A stretch of DNA of 64,000 bases, from the NCBI GenBank assembly GCA_965248855.1, contig CBDFKQ010000011.1, forward strand, positions 372,001 through 436,000. Direction: 5' to 3'. The position numbers and the translations under genes were made by a program. How positions within the stretch are numbered: the stretch's first letter is position 1; each line of letters begins with the position of its first letter. The notes below the pieces were generated by a model. It ran no database searches. It saw only the letters and a program-made list of their open reading frames with translations, and was not told where the DNA came from. This document shows, piece after piece, positions 1 to 11,200 of this stretch. Source of the DNA: CBDFKQ01 sp965248855 (GTDB lineage: Bacteria > Bacteroidota > Bacteroidia > Cytophagales > 172606-1).

Positions 1-1
1 A

Positions 2-802
2 TTTTCCTTAGGTCTTGCAGAAAGAATACAATTAGTACGCAAAGAATTAATTGAAAAAACAGTTGAAAACGTGCGGCTTGAAAGGCAGAAAGAATTAGAA
101 CTTAAAAACTTGGCTGAAGAAAAAAATCAGGCATTACAAAATGTGGTAGATGAACTTGATATGTTTATATATAAAATAGCTCACGACATACGTGGGCCTA
201 TTGCAAGAGTAATGGGTTTAAGTAAGGTGGCTTTAATGGATATTGAAAACGAAGCTGCACGCAACTATTTTAATTTACTTGAAAAAGAATCTTTTAACTT
301 AAGTGATATTTTAAAACGGTTATCAACAGTTTATGAAATTAATCATTTGACAATTAAAAAAGAAAAAATAAACCTGAATGCTGTTATTGAAAATTTATTA
401 ACAGAAATTAAAAATGATTATGATATCGGTAACACAATTTTTAAAATTGAAATTATTAATCAACTTGAAATAATTACCGATAAGTTTATTATTGAGCTAA
501 TACTAAAAAATTTAATTGAAAATGCTGTTAAGTTTAAAAATAGTTTGGATAGTTTAATAATTGTTAATATCGAAATAAATAAAGAAAGTTATTTAATATC
601 TGTAATTGATAACGGAATAGGGATTTCGCCTCAAAATAATAAAATAATATTTGATATGTTCAGCAGAGCAGCCGGAATACATAAAAGTACCGGACTTGGA
701 TTGTATATGACTAAATTAGCTGCCGAAAAATTAATGGGGAATATTCAACTTGTTAAAAATCCTGATGGATTTACACAATTCACCGTTAACTTGCCAAAGT
801 AA
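2..802 (+). CDS. Sensor histidine kinase, 7TMR-DISM type, 5'-truncated by the window edge
   Basis: Membrane-bound two-component sensor kinase; only the C-terminal cytoplasmic part is in the window. The reading frame is open to the left edge, and the first residues (SLGLAERIQLVRKEL) resemble the end of a 7TMR-DISM transmembrane domain followed by a coiled coil, so the GTG at 71 is probably not a true start. Seen in order: coiled-coil linker, H-box AHDIRGPIARVMGL with the phospho-accepting His, N-box LKNLIENAVKF, G1 box DNGIGIS and G2 box STGLGLYM. These make a complete HisKA and HATPase_c core. The ligand and cognate response regulator are not visible; rsmE follows after 15 nt. High confidence for kinase, moderate for the 7TMR-DISM assignment. 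Confidence 0.88.
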   Translation, partial: FSLGLAERIQLVRKELIEKTVENVRLERQKELELKNLAEEKNQALQNVVDELDMFIYKIAHDIRGPIARVMGLSKVALMDIENEAARNYFNLLEKESFNLSDILKRLSTVYEINHLTIKKEKINLNAVIENLLTEIKNDYDIGNTIFKIEIINQLEIITDKFIIELILKNLIENAVKFKNSLDSLIIVNIEINKESYLISVIDNGIGISPQNNKIIFDMFSRAAGIHKSTGLGLYMTKLAAEKLMGNIQLVKNPDGFTQFTVNLPK

Positions 803-817
803 AATTTATCATAAAAA

Positions 818-1525
818 ATGCATCTTTTTTTTTCACCGCAGTTTTCTGAAATTAATCCTTATTTATCGGAAGAAGAATCCCGGCATTGTTGTAAGGTTTT
901 AAGAATGGAATTAAATGATGAGATATGGGTAACCAATGGAGAGGGATTGTTATCAGAATGTAAAATTAAAAAAGTTGATTTAAAAAAAGCAGAATTAAAA
1001 ATTTTAACATCCAATAATAATTATGGAAAAAGAAATTTTTCTATTCACCTGGCCATCGCTCCTACAAAAAATATCGATAGGATGGAATGGTTAGTTGAGA
1101 AGTGTGTTGAAATAGGAATTGATGAAATATCTTTTTTACAATGCCAACGGTCTGAAAGGAAAATAATCAAAACAGACAGGTTAAAGAAAATTGCCATTGA
1201 AGCGATGAAACAATCGATAAAAGCATATTTTCCAAAAATAAATGAATTGCAATCTTTTGAAAGTTTTGTAAGTCAAAACAATATTGCAAAAAAATACGTT
1301 GCTCATTTAGAGGAAGGTAAAAAGCTACTTCTTTCAGAAACAATAAAACCAAATGAAAATTATTGTATTTTAATAGGCCCTGAAGGTGATTTTTCAATAG
1401 ATGAAATTAATATGGCCATTAAATACAATTTTGAACCTGTAATATTAGGAGAAAGCAGATTAAGAACTGAAACTGCAGGTTTAATGGCATGTCAAACATT
1501 TCACATTATTAATCAATTATCATAA
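818..1525 (+). CDS. rsmE: 16S rRNA (uracil(1498)-N(3))-methyltransferase RsmE
   Basis: Cytoplasmic SPOUT-class enzyme that methylates N3 of U1498 in 16S rRNA using S-adenosylmethionine. The 235-aa length is typical. The N-terminal PUA-like part starts MHLFFSPQF and includes SRHCCKVLRM; the C-terminal trefoil-knot motifs are clear: IAPTKNIDRMEWLVEKCVE in the middle, ILIGPEGDFS about residue 184 and LGESRLRTETAG near 212. The ATG is the first in frame after the kinase stop. It sits 15 nt after the kinase gene and may be co-transcribed with it. High confidence. Confidence 0.96.
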   Translation: MHLFFSPQFSEINPYLSEEESRHCCKVLRMELNDEIWVTNGEGLLSECKIKKVDLKKAELKILTSNNNYGKRNFSIHLAIAPTKNIDRMEWLVEKCVEIGIDEISFLQCQRSERKIIKTDRLKKIAIEAMKQSIKAYFPKINELQSFESFVSQNNIAKKYVAHLEEGKKLLLSETIKPNENYCILIGPEGDFSIDEINMAIKYNFEPVILGESRLRTETAGLMACQTFHIINQLS

Positions 1526-1576
1526 AGCTTTTAATTAAATATTATAGATTTCAATGCGACATTAAAAATATTTAAA

Positions 1577-2239
1577 ATGAATAAAATTTTAATTTTTCTA
1601 CTTTATTTTTTCTTTAATGTATTTTTTTGTTTTGCACAAAACCCGGCGTTTAAAATTGCAAAATTAAAATATAATGGGGGAGGGGATTGGTATTCAAATA
1701 AAACTTCGCTGCCAAATCTGATTGAATTTTGTAACAAGAATTTAAAAATGAACATTGATCCTGAAGAAGGGATTGTTGAAGTGGGCAGTACAGAAATTTT
1801 TTCTTACCCTTTCGTTCACGCAACCGGGCATGGTAATATTGTTCTTACAGATGCAGAGGCTGGTAATTTAAGAAAATATTTAATTTCCGGAGGATTTTTA
1901 CATGTGGATGACAACTATGGATTGGATAAATTTATCAGGCTTGAGATGAAGAAAGTTTTTCCGGAACTTGAATTTGTAGAAATACCATTTAACCATCCGG
2001 TTTACCATCAAAAATATGATTTTCCTGCCGGCTTGCCTAAAGTTCATGAACACGACGGAAAACCTTCGCAAGGTTTTGGATTACTATATAAAGGTAGATT
2101 AGTTTGTTTTTATAGTTATGAATGTGATTTAGGAAATGGATGGGAAAATCAATCTGTTTACAATGATCCTGAAGAAAAACGACAACAAGCATTAAAAATG
2201 GGTGCAAATTTAATTATGTATTCCATAACGAGTTATTAG
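1577..2239 (+). CDS. DUF4159 family exported protein
   Basis: A 220-aa protein with an N-terminal signal peptide (hydrophobic segment ending FCFAQ). The mature part carries the DUF4159 signature: KYNGGGDWYSN near the start, the EVGSTEIFSYPFVHATGHGN segment, LISGGFLHVDDNYG about residue 110, and FNHPVYH. DUF4159 proteins resemble a ThuA/glutamine-amidotransferase-like fold and in Bacteroidota are often encoded near MoxR/BatA-type genes, but no such genes are present here. Enzymatic role unknown. It lies 51 nt after rsmE on the same strand. Family assignment confident, function unknown. Confidence 0.87.
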   Translation: MNKILIFLLYFFFNVFFCFAQNPAFKIAKLKYNGGGDWYSNKTSLPNLIEFCNKNLKMNIDPEEGIVEVGSTEIFSYPFVHATGHGNIVLTDAEAGNLRKYLISGGFLHVDDNYGLDKFIRLEMKKVFPELEFVEIPFNHPVYHQKYDFPAGLPKVHEHDGKPSQGFGLLYKGRLVCFYSYECDLGNGWENQSVYNDPEEKRQQALKMGANLIMYSITSY

Positions 2240-2349
2240 AAAATAACTATTGCAGTATTTTTTTATAAATATTTTTTAACAAATACTTAACTTGCCACCC
2301 AATTAAATTAAATCATTTTTTAGTTTATTCACTTTAAATTATCTTAACT

Positions 2350-3096
2350 GTGTTATTTATTATTATATTTTTTATCGCCCACTGGTACATTTCTTTATTT
2401 TGCCAGACATTTTTTTTACATCGTTACGCCGCTCACAGAATGTTCACCATGACAGCAAAGTGGGAACGTTTCTTTTATTTGTTATTATACAGCTCTCAAG
2501 GATCTTCATACTTAACTCCACGTGCCTATGCAACTTTACATAGAATGCATCATGCCTATAGCGACACAGAGAAAGATCCTCACTCTCCTCATTATCATGA
2601 AAACATTTTTAAAATGATGTGGAGAACAAAGGATATCTATAATGACCTGTTAAATAAAAGAATACCACTTGAACCCGAATTTGATATAATTTATCCGGAA
2701 TGGAAAGCAATTGACGATTTAGGCGATAAATGGTATTCAAGATTAGGTTGGGGCACTCTATATACATTAGTTTATATTTTTGCATTTTTCTATTTAGGAA
2801 TGCCATGGCCGTTTTTCTTTTTATTGCCAATTCACTGGTTAATGGGCCCTTTTCACGGTGCAATTGTTAATTGGAGTGGCCATAAATATGGTTATTCAAA
2901 TTTTGATAACCATGATAAATCGAAAAATTCATTAATATTTGATGTTGTAATGATGGGAGAATTATTTCAGAATAATCATCATAAATTACCTAACCGAGCA
3001 AATTTTGGAGCAAAATGGTATGAATTCGATCCAACATTTCCGGTAATTAAAATGTTGCATTGGTTAAAAATTATCAGATTAAAGCCAATCAATTAA
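2350..3096 (+). CDS. Acyl-CoA desaturase (fatty-acid desaturase family, membrane di-iron)
   Basis: Integral membrane desaturase that introduces a cis double bond in fatty acyl chains. The three histidine clusters of the family are visible: HRYAAHR (about residue 25), HRMHHAY (about 60) and QNNHHKLP (about 205), together with the conserved GHKYGY segment. Hydrophobic stretches flank these clusters as expected. The 248-aa length is short compared with eukaryotic stearoyl-CoA desaturases but usual for bacterial forms. The start is GTG at 2350; no ATG lies near in frame upstream of the first His box. A very strong hairpin follows at 3141-3183. Confidence 0.9.
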   Translation: MLFIIIFFIAHWYISLFCQTFFLHRYAAHRMFTMTAKWERFFYLLLYSSQGSSYLTPRAYATLHRMHHAYSDTEKDPHSPHYHENIFKMMWRTKDIYNDLLNKRIPLEPEFDIIYPEWKAIDDLGDKWYSRLGWGTLYTLVYIFAFFYLGMPWPFFFLLPIHWLMGPFHGAIVNWSGHKYGYSNFDNHDKSKNSLIFDVVMMGELFQNNHHKLPNRANFGAKWYEFDPTFPVIKMLHWLKIIRLKPIN

Positions 3097-3112
3097 TTTT
3101 TTTAGATATAAA

Positions 3113-3144
3113 TTATCAATAAATCAATATCGATATATTCATAA
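3113..3144. repeat. Copy A of a 32-bp near-palindromic intergenic element
   Basis: TTATCAAT at the left, core ATCAATATC in the middle and TTCATAA at the right. It aligns without gaps to four other intergenic 32-mers in the window (20990, 28059, 46639 and 62261). Lies between the desaturase stop and bioB, abutting the hairpin at 3141. Confidence 0.75.
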
Positions 3145-3183
3145 ACATCTGACAAAAAATTTAATTTTTTGTCAGATGTTTAT
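3141..3183. terminator. Perfect 20-bp hairpin after the desaturase gene
   Basis: Arms 3141-3160 and 3164-3183 are exact reverse complements with a 3-nt loop (TTA). The A6/T6 tracts inside the arms make it suitable as an intrinsic terminator for the desaturase gene. A TTG that would extend BioB falls inside the right arm, which argues against that upstream start. Confidence 0.75.
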
Positions 3184-3234
3184 TTTTGGTTTAATTTTGA
3201 GTATTATTTGTGGAAGTTTATAATATTAAAATAT

Positions 3235-4206
3235 ATGATAAGAAACGATTGGACAAGAGAAGAGATAGCAAATATTTATAATTCCCCGGTTTTAGATTTA
3301 ATATATAACGCAGCAACCGTTCATCGTGAATTTAACGATCCTCAGGAAGTTCAGGTTTGCACATTACTTTCTGTAAAAACAGGAGGGTGCCCTGAAGATT
3401 GCTCTTATTGTCCACAGGCAGCAAGGTATCATACAGATGTAAAAGTTCATAAATTATTACCGGTTAACGAAGTTTTAGAAAGTGCTAAAAACGCTTTTGA
3501 TAATGGAAGCACACGTTTTTGTATGGGTGCTGCCTGGAGAGAAGTGCGGGATAATAAAGATTTCGACAGCGTATTAGAAATGGTAAAAGGTGTTAATTCA
3601 ATGGGTATGGAGGTTTGTTGTACCCTTGGAATGTTAACACCGGAGCAGGCAGAGAAATTAAAACAAGCAGGTTTGTATGCTTATAATCATAATTTAGATA
3701 CAAGTGAGGAGTTTTATGATGAAATAATTACTACCAGAAATTATGGTGACAGGCTAAATACATTAGAAAATGTCAGGAAATCAGGAATATCTGTTTGCTC
3801 GGGTGGCATAATTGGATTAGGCGAATCGGAAAATGACAGAATAGGAATGTTACATGTGCTTTCAACTTTACCCGAACATCCGGAATCTGTACCTGTAAAT
3901 GCTTTGGTACCTGTACCAGGAACTCCTTTAGAAGATCAGGAAAGAGTATCTGTTTGGGAAATGGTTAGAATGATTGCAACAGCACGCATTTTAATGCCAA
4001 AAGCAATGGTGAGACTTTCGGCAGGGAGGGTAAGAATGAATATAGAAGAGCAAGCTTTGTGTTTTATGGCAGGAGCTAATTCGATTTTTGCAGGTGATAA
4101 ATTATTAACTACCGCTAACCATACTGTCGATATTGATAAGCAAATGTTTCAAACACTGAATCTCAAACCTCGAAAGTCGTTTAAAAATGAAGCTGTAGAA
4201 GCTTAA
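3235..4206 (+). CDS. bioB: Biotin synthase BioB
   Basis: Radical SAM enzyme that inserts sulfur into dethiobiotin, the last step of biotin synthesis. The 4Fe-4S cysteine motif GGCPEDCSYCPQA (CxxxCxxC) lies about residue 50, followed by FCMGAAWR, YNHNLDTS, CSGGIIGLGES and the C-terminal RLSAGR segment that binds the second cluster region. I chose the ATG at 3235 (MIRNDWTREEI): 323 aa, the usual family size. The frame is open upstream to a TTG at 3169, but those 22 residues do not resemble BioB and the codon sits in a terminator hairpin. No other biotin genes are adjacent. High confidence. Confidence 0.96.
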   Translation: MIRNDWTREEIANIYNSPVLDLIYNAATVHREFNDPQEVQVCTLLSVKTGGCPEDCSYCPQAARYHTDVKVHKLLPVNEVLESAKNAFDNGSTRFCMGAAWREVRDNKDFDSVLEMVKGVNSMGMEVCCTLGMLTPEQAEKLKQAGLYAYNHNLDTSEEFYDEIITTRNYGDRLNTLENVRKSGISVCSGGIIGLGESENDRIGMLHVLSTLPEHPESVPVNALVPVPGTPLEDQERVSVWEMVRMIATARILMPKAMVRLSAGRVRMNIEEQALCFMAGANSIFAGDKLLTTANHTVDIDKQMFQTLNLKPRKSFKNEAVEA

Positions 4207-4216
4207 AAAGTTTTTG

Positions 4217-4242
4217 ACCGCAATTAATTGCGGTTTTTTTTT
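4217..4242 (+). terminator. Intrinsic terminator after bioB
   Basis: Perfect palindrome CCGCAATTAATTGCGG (4218-4233) followed by a run of nine T, ten nucleotides after the bioB stop codon. Confidence 0.9.
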
Positions 4243-4258
4243 AATTTAAATTAATATT

Positions 4259-5218
4259 TTGGAACATCTACTAACACCTTCAGCAATTCAAATTACAGAA
4301 GCCGGTGAAAGAATTAATTCTTATATTCATAAAACACCTGTATTAACTTCCACAACAATAAATGAAATGATTGGTGGGGAAGTATATTTTAAATGTGAAA
4401 ATTTTCAAAAAATTGGCGCGTTTAAAATACGTGGTGCATTAAATGCCGTATTGGCAATGAATAAGGAAGATTTAAAATTTGGGATTGTCACACATTCTTC
4501 CGGAAATCATGCTCAAGCCATTGCACTTTCGGCAAAAATGGTTGGTGCAAGAGCATATATAGTTATGCCTGAAAATTGCCCGAAAGTTAAAATTGAAGCA
4601 GTTAGAGGTTATGGAGCAGAAATAATATTATGTGAACCAACTTTACAGGCACGTGAAAGAGAGGTAAATAAAATAGTTGAAAAAACAAATGCAGAGTTTA
4701 TCCATCCTTATAATGATTATAGAGTTATAACCGGGCAAGCAACATGTGCCAAGGAATTATTGAATGAACATAGTGATGTGGATGCTATTTTTGCACCTGT
4801 CGGAGGAGGGGGTTTATTATCCGGAACTTCCTTATCTGCACATTATTTTTTTAATAATACAAATGTTTTTGGGGCTGAGCCGGAAGGTGCGAAAGATGCA
4901 TTTCTATCTTTTAAATCAGGAAAAATTGTACCTGCACCTTTTATAAAAACAATCGCTGATGGTTTAATGGCAACATTGGGTGATAAAACTTTTCCTATCA
5001 TTCAACAATATGTAAAAGATATTTATACAGTTTCGGATGAAGAAATTATTGCAGCGATGAAAATATTATGGGAACGCATGAAAATTGTAATTGAACCTTC
5101 AGGAGCAGTTTCTTTTGCTGCATTAATTAAAAATAAAGATCATTTTAAAGGAAAAAAAGCAGGAGTAATTTTAACGGGAGGAAATGTGGACTTGGGTAAA
5201 ATGAAAGAATGGTTTTAA
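4259..5218 (+). CDS. Threonine/serine dehydratase (PLP fold type II)
   Basis: Pyridoxal-phosphate enzyme deaminating L-threonine or L-serine; the family also includes serine racemases. Seen: PLP lysine in GAFKIRGA (about residue 57), the substrate/PLP loop SSGNHAQA, and the phosphate-binding glycine loop PVGGGGLLSG. At 319 aa there is no C-terminal ACT or regulatory domain, so it is of the short catabolic or racemase type rather than IlvA. The start appears to be TTG at 4259 (MEHLLTPSAIQITEAGERI), since the next ATG would remove the conserved N-terminal helix. It lies 52 nt after bioB but behind a terminator, so it probably has its own promoter. Confidence 0.88.
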   Translation: MEHLLTPSAIQITEAGERINSYIHKTPVLTSTTINEMIGGEVYFKCENFQKIGAFKIRGALNAVLAMNKEDLKFGIVTHSSGNHAQAIALSAKMVGARAYIVMPENCPKVKIEAVRGYGAEIILCEPTLQAREREVNKIVEKTNAEFIHPYNDYRVITGQATCAKELLNEHSDVDAIFAPVGGGGLLSGTSLSAHYFFNNTNVFGAEPEGAKDAFLSFKSGKIVPAPFIKTIADGLMATLGDKTFPIIQQYVKDIYTVSDEEIIAAMKILWERMKIVIEPSGAVSFAALIKNKDHFKGKKAGVILTGGNVDLGKMKEWF

Positions 5219-5231
5219 GAACTGTAATGAC

Positions 5232-5265
5232 AAAAAAAGAGGTATCAATATTTTTGATACCTCTT
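5232..5265 (-). terminator. Terminator for the giant T9SS gene
   Basis: Arms 5237-5248 and 5254-5265 are exact reverse complements (12 bp). On the minus strand the hairpin is followed by a U-tract (complement of the A-run 5232-5238), matching termination of the gene whose stop is at 5290. It also separates the two convergent genes. Confidence 0.85.
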
Positions 5266-5289
5266 GAATTAATAGAAAAATAAGATATT

Positions 5290-8200
5290 CTAATTAACTA
5301 TAAATTTAATTTTCTTTAATTGCTTTCCATCTTCACGAACTAATATTGCAATATAAGTGGCGGCAGCCAATTTTTCTGAAAATTCAACACTCATTTGAGA
5401 ATCCATCTTTTCAATTACTTTAAATTGTACACTCTTACCGGTCATATCAATCACCTGAGATAGAGTATAAGGAGTGTTATATTTAAAATTGATTTTTGAG
5501 CCGTCTGATGGATTTGGATAAAACGTTATTTCATCTACATCTAAACCGTCAATCCTTACTGCAATTTGTTTTGAATAACTTTCAACACCATCAAAATCAA
5601 TAATTTTTAATCTATAATAAGAAGTTCCATTAAAAGGTTTTTCATCCACTGCGTAATAATCGTTATTCGAATTACTATTTCCTTTTGCATTTACAGAGGT
5701 TACAGGAGAAAAGTTTTTTCCATCGGAGCTTTTTTCCACTATAAATACTTTTGTATTTAACTCATAGCTCGTTTTCCAATGTAAATCAATTTTACCTCGC
5801 ACAGGAACTGCTTCAAAGTCGACCAGAGTAACCGGTAATGGGTTAAAAACTGTAAGTGAGGCTAATGTAAATGGACTAAAATTATCGACTTTCCCAACTG
5901 TAGGGTAGGCCAAACTTGTCGTGTACCTGGAAGTTACGGTTCCCTGTTGATTATTTCCCGTATAGAATTGGCCCCCCAGGTCTCTCCATTGAGCCGGACT
6001 AGATTGATTCCACCTTGCAACTCTTAAATCCAAATAAGAATTAGGATTGCCATTATTGCCTACCCCCGTGTTTGCAACACCTCCACTATATCCCGGTCCA
6101 CTTCCTGTATCATTCCAACTTAAAGTTACATTGGCATTGGAAGTGGCCCCTGCACTTCTCTCCCTATTTAACATCCAAAATTCTACTCCACTCACCCTCG
6201 TCAAGGGTGGGTCCTGCCGAAGATTAGATGGGAAACCAGCAGATTTTGGGCTTTGAGGGAAGTATTGGGTAATAAAACTTGTCGCTCTGTTAACTATACT
6301 TGAAATTCCATCTGGCCTATAGACTATCCCTGTCCCGATTGGAAAAGTAAAATCATCCTTTCCTGTTTTTCTTACCGCTCCTATAGTATGACTAAGGTTA
6401 GGATCCCCCCCCATAAGAGGATCATTTACCGTGGCCGTCGCCAAACTTCTAAAAACTAGTAATTTATTAGGGGCTATAGTTAATGCTGGACCTGTGAGGT
6501 TTCCTGAAATAATATAGCCATTCTTAAAAGTGACATCATTGCTCACGGCAACTAATGAGTTTAAAACAACATTATTAGATGGTGTTTTATCTATAACAAT
6601 ACTAAAAAAATCTTCTGAAGTTTCAGGATTAAAATCAAGATCAGCGCTGGCAGTAGTCGTATTATTATGGGTAAGTGTTTGAAGATTTCCACCTTCAAAA
6701 GTAACTGTTCCCAACCTTGAAGTAAATTCGCTTCCTGTAGCAACTGATCCTGTATTTGTACCTATCCAATCTCCCTGTAGAAATATATTAAAATTACTTG
6801 CTGATACATCCAGGTTATTGTAAGCACCGATTGTTAAGTTTCCCCTTATTCTCATATCACTGTTTGTCATAGTTTTTAAAGCTATGGTTGCAGTTGCATT
6901 AGCTAATATAACATTAGCATAATTTGCCTTACTACTTAAGGATGCTGTTGTTATTATTCCCTGTATTGGTTGGGCAATTCCTGAATTATAAACAACATTA
7001 GTACCTAAATCAAAATTTATATCTGTTCCATTAAAAGTTGTGTAATTCCCCGGGAAATTGGTACTTACAGCATTTGTTCCTAATGTCAATTGGCTAAGTC
7101 CACCTAATCCTATATTTCCTATTCCAATAGGGCTTGATGCAATTGAAGATTTCATATAAAACTTCCTTCCTGTTGTTCCATTTATTTGTAATCCATTATC
7201 AACAAAATTATTATTTGAATTTATAACCAAAGTATCTCGTATTAAATAATTAGATACCACTCCATTTGTTATTAAATTTTTATTTATTAAAGTACTTGAA
7301 TTTGCAGGATTTGTTAAGGTCAAATTTGAATAGGTGGTATTTAAAAGACCTCCTAAACCTTGTACTTGCTGAATGACGCCACTATTATAAACAATAGTAG
7401 AACCCGGTTCGAAATTTATATCAGAGCTTCCGGCATTTCCTATCCTATAATTACCGGGAAATAAAGTACTTGCTGTTGCATTTCCAATCACATACCTGCT
7501 TTCACCCGTTATTCCAATATTGGCAACATTTGTTACAAAATCAGAAGGTAGTGTAGCATTAAACATATTAAATGTTTGATTAGAAGTACCTGTTACCTGG
7601 AATCCATTATCATAAAAAATATTATTCGGATAAATATTTAAATTTCCCCTAACAGTGATCGCATTAGTTTGTAAGGTTTTTGCAACAGATAATGGACTTG
7701 TTACAGTTAAAGAAGGATTTGTTAAATAGAGATTTGCATACTTACCATTAGTATTTGTTCCTTTTAATCCCGCCACTTGCTGTGGAACACCTGCATTATA
7801 TACGATACTTGTGTTAGGTTCCAAATTAACATCAGTGGTTGTTTGACTAAAGCCTGCAGGGAAAGTAGTAGCCACACTGCTTGTACCAAGTGTAATACGG
7901 CTTTCTCCTGTTGTGCCTACTGTGCCGGTATTTGTAGCCGGATTTAAAGCAAGAGAAGTATTTTTTAATACAAGTAACTTTCCAAAAAGTCCTGATATTT
8001 GAAATCCATTATCAATAAAATTATTATTAGGGTTAACTACCAGACTATCTCTTATAGTTGCACCACCGGGGCTGAAACCCGTTACATTCATTAAAGTTTT
8101 ATTTACTTTTGTTGAATTTGAATTTGTTAAAGTTAGGGCTGCATATTGCCTACTCCCTGCAGGAGTACCGGCTCCATCATTTAAAGCCCTTATATCTTGT

Positions 8201-11200
8201 GGCAAATTGGAATTATAAACAATATTTGTACCCAATTCTATATAAATATCCTTATCTAAATAATTAAGTGGAAATTTTGTAGCCACTGTGCTATTACCAA
8301 TAACCATTTGAGATAGACCGCCTACTGTTAGAGTTGATGTGGTTAACTGTTGAGTTAAATCCGGTAATATTTTACTAAAAGGAGCAATTAAATTTAAAAC
8401 CTGAGAATTAGCACCACCCGCCCATGAAAAAGTAATGTTACCATAAAAATTATAACTAATTCCTGGACTCCCAACTAAATTTGTTAATGATGTGGTTGGA
8501 ATCTCATTCTTTATCGTTACTGCACTTCCGGCCGGGCCTAGCCATGAAACACGTAAACATGAATTTCCTACCCCATTGTAATATGAGCATGTTATAGGGT
8601 GTGAGCCTGCAGAAAGATTAATAGATACCTGTCGTTCAGTACAGCTTTGTGGATAATCATTAAATAATACTTGTTTATTATCAATATATAAATTTGCCCC
8701 ATCATCCGATTGTACATAAAATGTCCATAATCCCGCCACATCAATATTTACTGAACCTTGATACAATACCCCTTTTGGAGAGGCAATTGTATTAGTACCG
8801 TTAGCGACCGGGTTATTTAAATTAATTTGCGCAGTAGTGCCTGATGAAGTAGGAGCAGCGTTATTAAATAAAGTATTAAATGTAGAGGCTAATAGGCTAT
8901 TATTCATAACAAAACCTGTATTTGCAGTTGCACCTGTACTTGCTAAACCGGAAATCTGGTATCCATTATCTATTAAGTTACTATTAGGTTGTATAATTAA
9001 ATAACCCTGCACCCTTGTATCTTTAGTTGCGGATACAGAAGGTTGCAAGTTCTTTTGAATTAAAACGGGTGAATTAGATGTTGGATTACTTGTTAGAAGA
9101 TGTCCATATCCCGGTGTTGTCAAACCTCTAACTAATTGATTTGGAGTTGAAGAAAAGTAAACAACTATACTTTTAGGATCAAGGCTAATTCTTGGATCAT
9201 CAAAATTTAAAGCAAATTGTGTTGCACTCATTGATGCAGCATAGGTTCCAGTGATGGGAGCAACAGGAGCACTATTTACCGAATACCCAACAGGGTCGTA
9301 AACAGGAAAAGGTGAACCTTTAGGCCCTGTGGAGGTGCCTATCGTAGCAGCTACAACTTGGCCGTAAGAACCCAAAACCATTGCACCTCCATCATATATC
9401 TTTAAATAACTTCTTGCAGCAATACCTGTAACTTGAATACCATTATCTGCAAATAAAATACCTGATTCAATAGTAAGTGTATCGTTTACAGTTAAATTAG
9501 ATGTAACAGCACTACCAATAATTGGCATAGCCAGTCGCTTGCGAGTACAACTTCCAGTTAACATTTCTAATGTTGTCCCTGATGCAGAAGTATTACATTG
9601 AAGGGGTGCTTCGAAATATAAATTACTATAAACAGGTTCTAAGCTTACATCCTGATGAGATTGTCCATTGTAAACTATAGTGCTCCCTTGATCCAGCGTG
9701 ATATTAGCGCGAGGAATATTTCTTGGAAATACTGTGGTCAATGGAGTATTATTACCTGCACCCGACCATGTAGTTACACTTCCTAAATGCAATGCACCTG
9801 TTGGATATATCTTAATATGACCTGAAGCATTACCTTTTATTTGAAATCCTTTATCCCATAAATTTCCGTTTCTAATAATAATACTGTCTTTAACAGTTAT
9901 ACCACTATTATCTGCAGAATTATTAAGATATGCTGTCCCGGTAGTATTTTTTCCAGGATCTCCGGCTGTTACCGGAAAAGCAAATGTAGTAGAATCTGAA
10001 AGTATATTTGAATAGGAATTAAAAATTACTACATCCGCATTAGATCCATAATTTGCACTTGAATTGGCAACACTTGGTTTTGAACCTACTTTTTGTCTAT
10101 TAATTTCAATATTATTAAAACTATTATATGTGATAGCTCCTTGAACTACTAATGGACCAGCAATTATTTTTTGAAATGTATTGTTTGAATTCTGACCATT
10201 AAAGATAATTTTTCCGCTACCACTATTAAATATGGCTTGAGGAATTCCTGTAGAGCCCTTTTTAGGAGGAAAAACAGCCCAATCGCCATCAAGAGTTATA
10301 TTTCTGCTTGTCCCTAAACTATCTATTACAGTTAGAAAGCCACCACTTAAGGTTAATTTCCCATTAGCATTAGCATTAATTATAATGTTAGAATTAAGTT
10401 GCCATGCCCCGCTAGTATTTTGGAATATCACCGGGCCGGAGAATTTTGTAACTAAATTAGATACACTTGGCCCATTACTTTTACCATTTGCATCAATAAT
10501 ACTTGTAATTCCGGAACCTGAATTAAATGTAAAAGTTCCTTTAAAAGTATTATTCATTTTATTGCTTGCAGCAAACCTTAAGTTTCCATAAACAGCAATA
10601 TTAGAGCTTGAAATTAAAGGGTTGCTAGTCAATGTAGGTAAATTCCCCCCGGTATTTGCATTAACAATATCTGTCCATATCATATCTTTTACATTGGCCA
10701 CTAATAAAGTATCGTCAACATAAACCTGAGACAATTGAATTGAATTTTTATAAAAAGGCGAAGAAGATATATATGAAGAAAGCGAGCTAAAAGATTTATC
10801 TGTAAAAATAACCACTGTGGAGGCATCAGGAATACATGAACCCCCATTCATTCTTTGTGAGGCAATGCTTATATCAACAGCCCAGTTTCTAGGATCTCTC
10901 CAAAAATTATTTTTGCTAATATTTGTGGGATCTCCTCCAACCCAATAAAGAACCGGAGTTCCACTGGAATTAAAAACTAAAGTACTTGGTACTGTTCCTG
11001 AATTATTATTTACGCCACCATTAACAGTAACTAACATAGAACCTGAAACAATATTTAAATCGTTTACAAGAACTGCAGCCCAAGTTTGGGCGTTAGCAAA
11101 AGTAACATTTGCTTTTGTTCCTGAGATTATTGAACCAACAATTGTGGTAGCATTACATACACCATTTACTGTAAACGTACCATTCACTGTAGATAATAAA

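Noticed and set aside
3169..3234. N-terminal extension of BioB from a TTG at 3169
   Set aside because: The TTG lies in the right arm of a terminator hairpin, and the 22 extra residues lack similarity to BioB. The ATG at 3235 gives the canonical length.
4130..4145. A GATATTGAT match inside bioB as a sixth copy of the 32-bp element
   Set aside because: Only the 9-nt core matches; the flanking half-sites are absent, and the bases are explained by coding for Asp-Ile-Asp.
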